64,000 bases of DNA, from NCBI GenBank assembly GCA_028023455.1, contig JAQFVV010000027.1:10227845-10291844 (forward strand), in the 5' to 3' direction. A program made the position numbers and the translations under genes. A model generated the notes under the pieces. The model had not been told where the DNA came from. It did not search any database and worked only from the letters and a program-made list of their open reading frames with translations. Positions within the stretch are counted from its first letter, which is position 1. Every line of letters begins with the position of its first letter. This DNA is from Epiperipatus broadwayi (taxonomy: Eukaryota > Onychophora > Udeonychophora > Euonychophora > Peripatidae). Positions 58,471 through 64,000 of the stretch are shown one piece after another.

Positions 58471-58760
58471 TTTCTACAGACTGTTGCTTTTGGCAGAATA
58501 GCTCAGTTGGTTAGAGGATTACCTTAAAATTCAATACTCAAGAATCTAAGGGTCCAGGTTCGAATTCCAAGCTAGTAGTATCACTGGTCAGGCGAGCAAT
58601 ACCTGAAGAAGAGGGGAGAATAATACCTCTTGAAGTATTGTGCATATACTAACCTGTTTGGTGTGCTATTACTAACAGTTGAATGTATTTGGAATGTTTA
58701 AATAAAGTTAAATTTTTCTGAAGACATTCTATACACATATTAGATGATGGAAATAGTTCA
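58466..58760 (+). repeat. Inverted extra copy of the PLE-B pLTR
   Basis: Mirror image of 58112-58466. tRNA-like A box TAGCTCAGTTGG (58499-58510) and B box GGTTCGAATTCC (58557-58568) are better kept here than in the direct repeats. CTGAAGA at 58603-58609 is followed by a GAGG...CCTC stem and GAAG. Penelope insertions are known to carry inverted terminal pieces. Confidence 0.75.
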
Positions 58761-59676
58761 ATATAAAAATGCACACAGAGGACTGCTTTAGATTATTTAC
58801 ATTATTTCGCTACATTAAACTTCAAGTATATAAAAAATACTTGTATTCAAATATTAATATTTCATTATCTAATTTCTTCATTTTACCTTTAAAATGTATC
58901 CATATAGTACATCTTTAGATTTCATGCAATTATGATAAATAAATCTATTGAAGTATTTTGCGTTTTATGTTTCTTTCTATTTCTCTGATTTCCACACGCG
59001 CACATATATATACACATACAAACATGAATTTTATTATACAAAAAAATCTAATAAAACGAATTATATAAAAAAAATTCTCTCTTTGAAGCAGATGGATCTT
59101 TGAAGAACTGTTAAAATTCGGCAGAAAACTAAATTTAGAAGTGCCACGTTAAATGTGACTACATTTATCAAAAAATATATTTAGAAGTGTCTAGTTAGAA
59201 TTAATAAAAATTATTTGGGGAAAAAAAACTGAAATTGAAACTTACATGAATGTTTTTATTAGTCAATAGAAAATCGATTTTTAATAACTGCTGCTTTCCG
59301 AGTAATTACAAATTGAGTGTATACTAAAAAAAAAATGTTTAAAAATTTTTAAGTATCAAAAAGTCGGTTTTATATAAATAGATATATGCAATGTAAAATG
59401 TATTTTTTACTTTTGCTTAATAGAAAAGGGTTGAATAAATTCAAGGTAAAATAATTCATTTTCGTTTTCTAGGATTTATTTTTCTGAAATTTATATTTTA
59501 AGAATGAAGCAACGAATTTACTAAATTTTGTGATTTATTATATTAGTCTACGATTTATTTTTTTTAGAAAAAACAAAACACTTTCTAACTTTAAATTTAG
59601 ACCTTTCCAAAACACTTAACCATCATTGTAGAAACTCTGTCATTTCGTCGACATAATTTATTTTAACTTATGTTTG
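58761..59676. other. AT-rich spacer, nothing recognised
   Basis: No gene or repeat seen. Confidence 0.5.
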
Positions 59677-59790
59677 TCAAGCGTTGTTAGCCGAGAGGTC
59701 ATCGCAGCCGCCTCGCAAGCAAGTAGTTGGTTGCAGACTGTTGTGGGTTCGCGTCCCGGCTGATGCTATGACATATGAAAAAAACAAAAA
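59677..59790 (+). repeat. tRNA-derived SINE-A, copy 3
   Basis: TCAAGCGTTGTTAGCCGAGA start, GCCTCGCAAGC in the anticodon-arm position, a longer variable region than the other copies, GGGTTCGCGTCCC B box (59745-59757), then GCTATGACATATG and an A-rich tail. Confidence 0.75.
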
Positions 59791-59892
59791 ACTTATGTAA
59801 CTGGATATCAATACATACTTTATTAATGCGCCTATCACTACACTAAAAGGAAACTAAACTTTATGAATGAATAAATAAATAAAAAATAGATA

Positions 59893-60018
59893 TTTAAATG
59901 CTTTGATACTTGGGAGGTCATATGAAGTTCAAACAGCGAAAGTGACAAATTTGAGCGGCGATTTATGGATTTTGAGCTCTAGACTCCACAACTCTGCAAC
60001 GCATTAAGCTACTTAGGA
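59893..60018 (-). repeat. tRNA-derived SINE-S, copy 5
   Basis: Reverse strand: AAGTAGCTTAATGCGTTGC head (A box), weak B box, GCTGTTTGAACTTCATATGA, CCTCCCAAGTATCAAAGC tail. Confidence 0.5.
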
Positions 60019-62083
60019 TAATGATTGAAGGAATTAAAATGCATATACATATATATTCGTAAACTTTCGAATATTATTTATCCTCACATAATCCTACTTT
60101 ATTAACAAGCGAATAAAGTTGTGATTACAGGCTGTATATATATCCTGTATATAAAATTATACTCTACAAGAATGTGTGAATATTTAATAATTATTGGCAA
60201 ATTTGAATTCTGCATAAACGCTACAATAATTATTAAATGTCTATACATTTTTGCAGGAATATAATTTTACATTTTCACTATGGTTTCTAATTAAATAAAT
60301 ATAAATGGATAACTCCACTTACTAAATATTTCCATACATATATAATACGCGAGATTAAGGCTCATAACACTATATAATAAATATTCTAAAATATTCTCTA
60401 ATCTAGCATGGGCAATAATTTTCGTGCCTCATTTGTTAATATAGATGCTTGCCTAAAACATGTTGGTAATTATTGCATTATACCAAGTTAGAGAGTATTT
60501 GAAATTATTTATTTACAGTCTTCATGACTTTTGAATGTTATATATCTATATTGCACTGAAGATATCTTATTACATACATGTGCATGTATATGTGTGTGTC
60601 ATGCATGTGTAACTTGTGAAATATAAATTTAGATTTACGGAATATATCCAACATATATGTAAACAAAGGGATATGTATAATAAGACTAGTTAATCAAAAT
60701 GCAAATAAGTTTTAAATAAAAGTACAAACAATACTTCTTATAGAATCACACTTGTAACTTAAATATTATAAATTGTTGTATCTATGTAGTAAATAGTTCT
60801 AATGTGGTTTTTAGGGACATTTTAATGTGATTTCAGTTATAAACAAAACACTTAGAAGTAGCTATATATATTGCTTTTGCATTGATATGAGCGATTCTAA
60901 ATTTACATACTTATTTGTGGGTTGAATGACCAACTTTAATATATTTATTAACAGCTTTATTATTTATTCTCACATAATCTTTTGCAGGGATAAAATTTTA
61001 CATTTTTATGATGGCTTTTAAAAAAGCAGCGACCAAAAGAGGGAATAGAATTTCGTGTTAAGAGATTTTTTAATATAACATTAAAACTTTTAATAGAATT
61101 TATCTTATATAGGTTATAAATATATACACACACGTATATATACAAATACACAAAAATATGACATTTTCTTTTAAAATTTTAATAATAAAGATAACTAGAG
61201 ATTGTTAAAACATATTAATGAAATTGTTGTTGACTAAAAAGTCTAAAGTTTACTTATTGATATATAAAATGGAAAGCTCTGAATTGGTCAGACTTAATTT
61301 TCTTAAATTGAGTTTTATAGTGGAATTATTGGTGATTGAATTAAGAAGCTGAAAAGACGTAATTGGACTGAATAATTCACTAAACAATTAGTTTAAGCAT
61401 ATTCTTGTAAGAAAAGTATATTTATTTACGCTTGTGTTAGTATACATATATAGGAATATATACACGCGAGCGCACACACTCATGAAGTAATTAATAAAAA
61501 GAATTTTCAAATTAAATAAGATTAAAAAGAAAAGTATTTCTATTTATTTTGTTTTACAAAATATATATTGTTTTTGAACCCCATTTACACAATGTTTTTG
61601 AATATTGTAAATATTATTCTAATGTAAAATATTTTCTAAATATTTCAATTAAAAAATAAATAACTAAAATAATAATATATTCACCCCATATAAGATTCAT
61701 GTGATCTCTTAACTAAACCACTATCAGCTCCCCCCCCCCCAAAAAAAAAATAATGCAAATATCTTGCATTGCGAGGCTAATGTCATCAAAAATAGTTTGT
61801 CTTATTTGAATTTCTATTATATTTATGAGCATGTCGGGAATTCAATCCGAGCAACCAACGGAGACCTTAATTGGCAGACATATTAGTTGGCAAGTGATAG
61901 AATGATATTCACATATTAAAGGTAACTCTGAATAATCAACAAATGATGCCAACACAAGACTCTTTTGCTATATAGTGCTGGCTCATTTGAAGGCCAGTTC
62001 TTGTTTCCTTTACAAACAAAATGGTGTTACTTTATTGATTACTATTGCCTCAACAAAGACTAAATACCGTTTACAAATTTTCT
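60019..62083. other. AT-rich spacer with C/A homopolymers and a tRNA-like trace
   Basis: C11 then A10 at 61730-61750. On the reverse strand at about 61835-61870 there is a B-box-like TCGGATTGAATTCCCGA, perhaps the remnant of another SINE. No gene seen. Confidence 0.4.
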
Positions 62084-62715
62084 TTCTTCACTGTAAATAA
62101 TATTTATTTTACAAAGAGCAGACAGTTGAAATTAAATTGAAAGACTGCAAATCTCTCGTGCTTATTATAATTAGAATACTTATCTGACAGCTTACAAGAA
62201 AAAAGCAGTCCACCCTCTTCTCTACTTATCTTTCTATATATCTAAGCCAGTCTGAAGCATTTAGGTTTGAAAGCACGAAGCTTTAAATATTATCACATTT
62301 AACTCACTGAGTCTAAATTACAAACATACAGCACAAAATCCTATGATTTACTATGCAGTAGCTTTTAGATACATACATTACTGTAATTTATAACATTTAA
62401 AAACTACTGCGTAGTAAATCATAGGATTTCATGCTGTATGTTTGTAATTTAGACTCAGTGAGTTAAATGTGAAGATATTTAAAGCTTCATGCCTTCAACT
62501 TAAATGCTTCAGACTGGCTTAGATATATAGAAAAACAAGTAGAGAAGAGGATGGACCACCCTTTTCTTGTAAAATTCTTTGTCATTTGTTATGGTTTGAT
62601 TGCTATGCAGACAGTCATCATAACATCTGATTGGCTGTCAGATAAGTATTATAAGTATAATAAGCATAAGAGGTTTGCAGCCTTTCCATTTAATTTCTTC
62701 AGTGTAGTAACTTTT
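62084..62715. repeat. Fold-back element FB-3
   Basis: Arms of about 280-310 bp with a centre near 62386. The inner part is very similar: CTCACTGAGTCTAAATTACA (about 62303) is matched by TGTAATTTAGACTCAGTGAG (about 62443). The outer ends TTCACTG...TTATCTGACAG (left) and CTGTCAGATAAGTATT...TTCAGTG (right) also match. The right arm carries an insertion of about 60 bp (about 62575-62633). Non-coding. Confidence 0.8.
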
Positions 62716-63569
62716 ATCATTTTCTAATTTATTTATTTTTTACAAGAAAGGACTGAATAGTTATCTTTTGCAGTTAGTCAACTCTAGGAAATAATTATGA
62801 GAATGGATTATTTGCCTATTCGTATTTCCATTTTTAGTAGCATGCATAGAAACTTTTGATTCCAATTTTTGGAAGTGTGTATATATATGTTTGCATGCAA
62901 GTAGAATGACTATGCAAACAAAAAGATTTAATAAATTATGAGTTCTTAGCATTATCAATACGTTCAAGCTTGTTCAGCCTTATCACCCTTGGCTACAAAT
63001 ATATTAAAAAAGGGAGGAATACCATTGGAAAATATTGCTACAGAATAAAATGATGGGGGGAGGATTAAGCCAAATTGTGATTTTATTAAACAGATTAAAA
63101 TACTGATTTTCTGAAACTCTTGGTGTTCATGAAATGTTAATGATTTGAAAAAATCATTCAAATCCATACCTTGGTGCAGTGATAGATTGGCAGACTGAAA
63201 CTTCATAGATCACAATGACTTCTGTGGTTTCCAGTATTCCAACTTCATATAAATTCCTGAGCAGTAAACATGAATGATAAACAAACAAATGTTTGAAAAG
63301 TACTTTTGTATTTGCTGCTTAAAAAAGATTATTAATTATACAAAGTAAACTTCAGTGAAAAAAAAATTAAACATAATTTATTAACCAATATTGTTTTAAA
63401 AGGAATTGAACTAAATTTTAAGCTTATATTATAAATGTAATTTATTGATAACCATTATTTAACTAAAAACAATTGATGAAATAAAAAAAAATATTTATAA
63501 GTTGTTTTATTACAAAAAAGTTTGTATTTCATGTATAGAAAAAATTCTAAAAGTCACAGATTTATTGGG
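62716..63569. other. AT-rich spacer, nothing recognised
   Basis: Frames of 68 and 80 codons on the reverse strand (62761-62967, 62964-63206) have no recognisable motif. Confidence 0.45.
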
Positions 63570-63840
63570 TAGACCTGCTGCCTGTGTTTGTGCTGACAAA
63601 ATGCAACACTTTTCTCCAGGGGGTGCATGTTTGCAAGACTGCAAAATGCCATATTAAAATGTCAAATTTTTAACAATAAGAAAAGTATAAATTTGTAAAC
63701 AAAAATAATAAATACATTATGATATTAAATAAAAATAGGTAGTCATGAGTTTTTAATATGGCATTCTACTGCCGTAAAATACTTCACCCCTACTGAAGAA
63801 AAGTAAAGAATTCTGCCATTGCAAACATTGGCAGCAGACA
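63570..63840. repeat. Fold-back element FB-4
   Basis: Arms of about 85-90 bp: left GACCTGCTGCC...TGCCATATTAAAA, right TTTTAATATGGCA...GGCAGCAGAC, with about 100 bp of AT-rich loop. Less similar arms than FB-3. Non-coding; the last 160 bp of the window hold nothing recognisable. Confidence 0.6.
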
Positions 63841-64000
63841 TAATACGTAAGTACCCATTTTGTATGTGATCAGGTGTAAAAGAGAGTGGGTATAAGAAAA
63901 TTCACATTTATTGTCTCTATATTGAACTTTTTACTAAATTAATTTAGTCACATATTTTTTGTTTCTATATTTCATACATAGTTGAGAATCGATTAAAAGT

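Noticed and set aside
59677-59790. Functional tRNA gene
   Set aside because: Same SINE family; the variable region is too long and stems pair poorly.

Overview
The window is AT-rich (by eye about 70-75% A+T) eukaryotic, almost certainly metazoan, non-coding DNA. It carries many decayed retroelements: Penelope-like elements (PLEs) with GIY-YIG endonucleases, APE-type non-LTR retrotransposons, several tRNA-derived SINE families and many fold-back elements. No intact host protein-coding gene, rRNA or functional tRNA gene was recognised. This mix fits an invertebrate with a large repeat-rich genome, for example a lophotrochozoan or cnidarian. I cannot name the species. Percentages and boundaries are judged by eye.

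Layout. 0.2-1.7 kb: broken PLE (A1) followed by a hammerhead-ribozyme-like RNA. 2.1-2.8 kb: fold-back element. 4.2 and 25.8 kb: two copies of a small inverted-repeat element. 8.4-13.1 kb: fold-back element, copies of a non-coding repeat called E/F here, and two SINEs. 14-20.3 kb: AT-rich DNA with a few GC-richer non-coding islands and a six-unit palindromic-motif array. 21-24.4 kb: LINE tail, F copy, three G fold-back elements and a solo hammerhead-like RNA. 25-34.7 kb: tandem repeats, a SINE, a telomere-like stretch and F copies. 35.7-38.5 kb: LINE with a nested G element. 40-42.9 kb: another G element and two divergent PLE copies (A2, A3). 44-49.5 kb: minisatellite, SINEs, second LINE and an E copy. 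50-55.4 kb: half-SINE, PLE A4, in-frame 63-bp minisatellite and SINEs. 55.5-58.8 kb: the most complete PLE (B), flanked by direct pLTR-like repeats plus an inverted extra copy. 59.7-63.8 kb: SINEs and two large fold-back elements.

How the parts relate. The PLE and LINE copies are the only protein-coding material, and all carry frameshifts, stops or lost catalytic residues. SINE, G and half-SINE insertions with 14-15 bp target duplications look like products of target-primed reverse transcription, plausibly driven by intact relatives elsewhere. The most interesting signal is a structured RNA after the PLE-A endonuclease, present in five copies. It has the topology of a type I hammerhead ribozyme, but with A3 and U8 in every copy where the standard core has C3 and G8. 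In PLE-B the flanking repeats carry a sense-oriented tRNA-like A-box/B-box pair and a CTGAAGA-hairpin-GAAAC motif.
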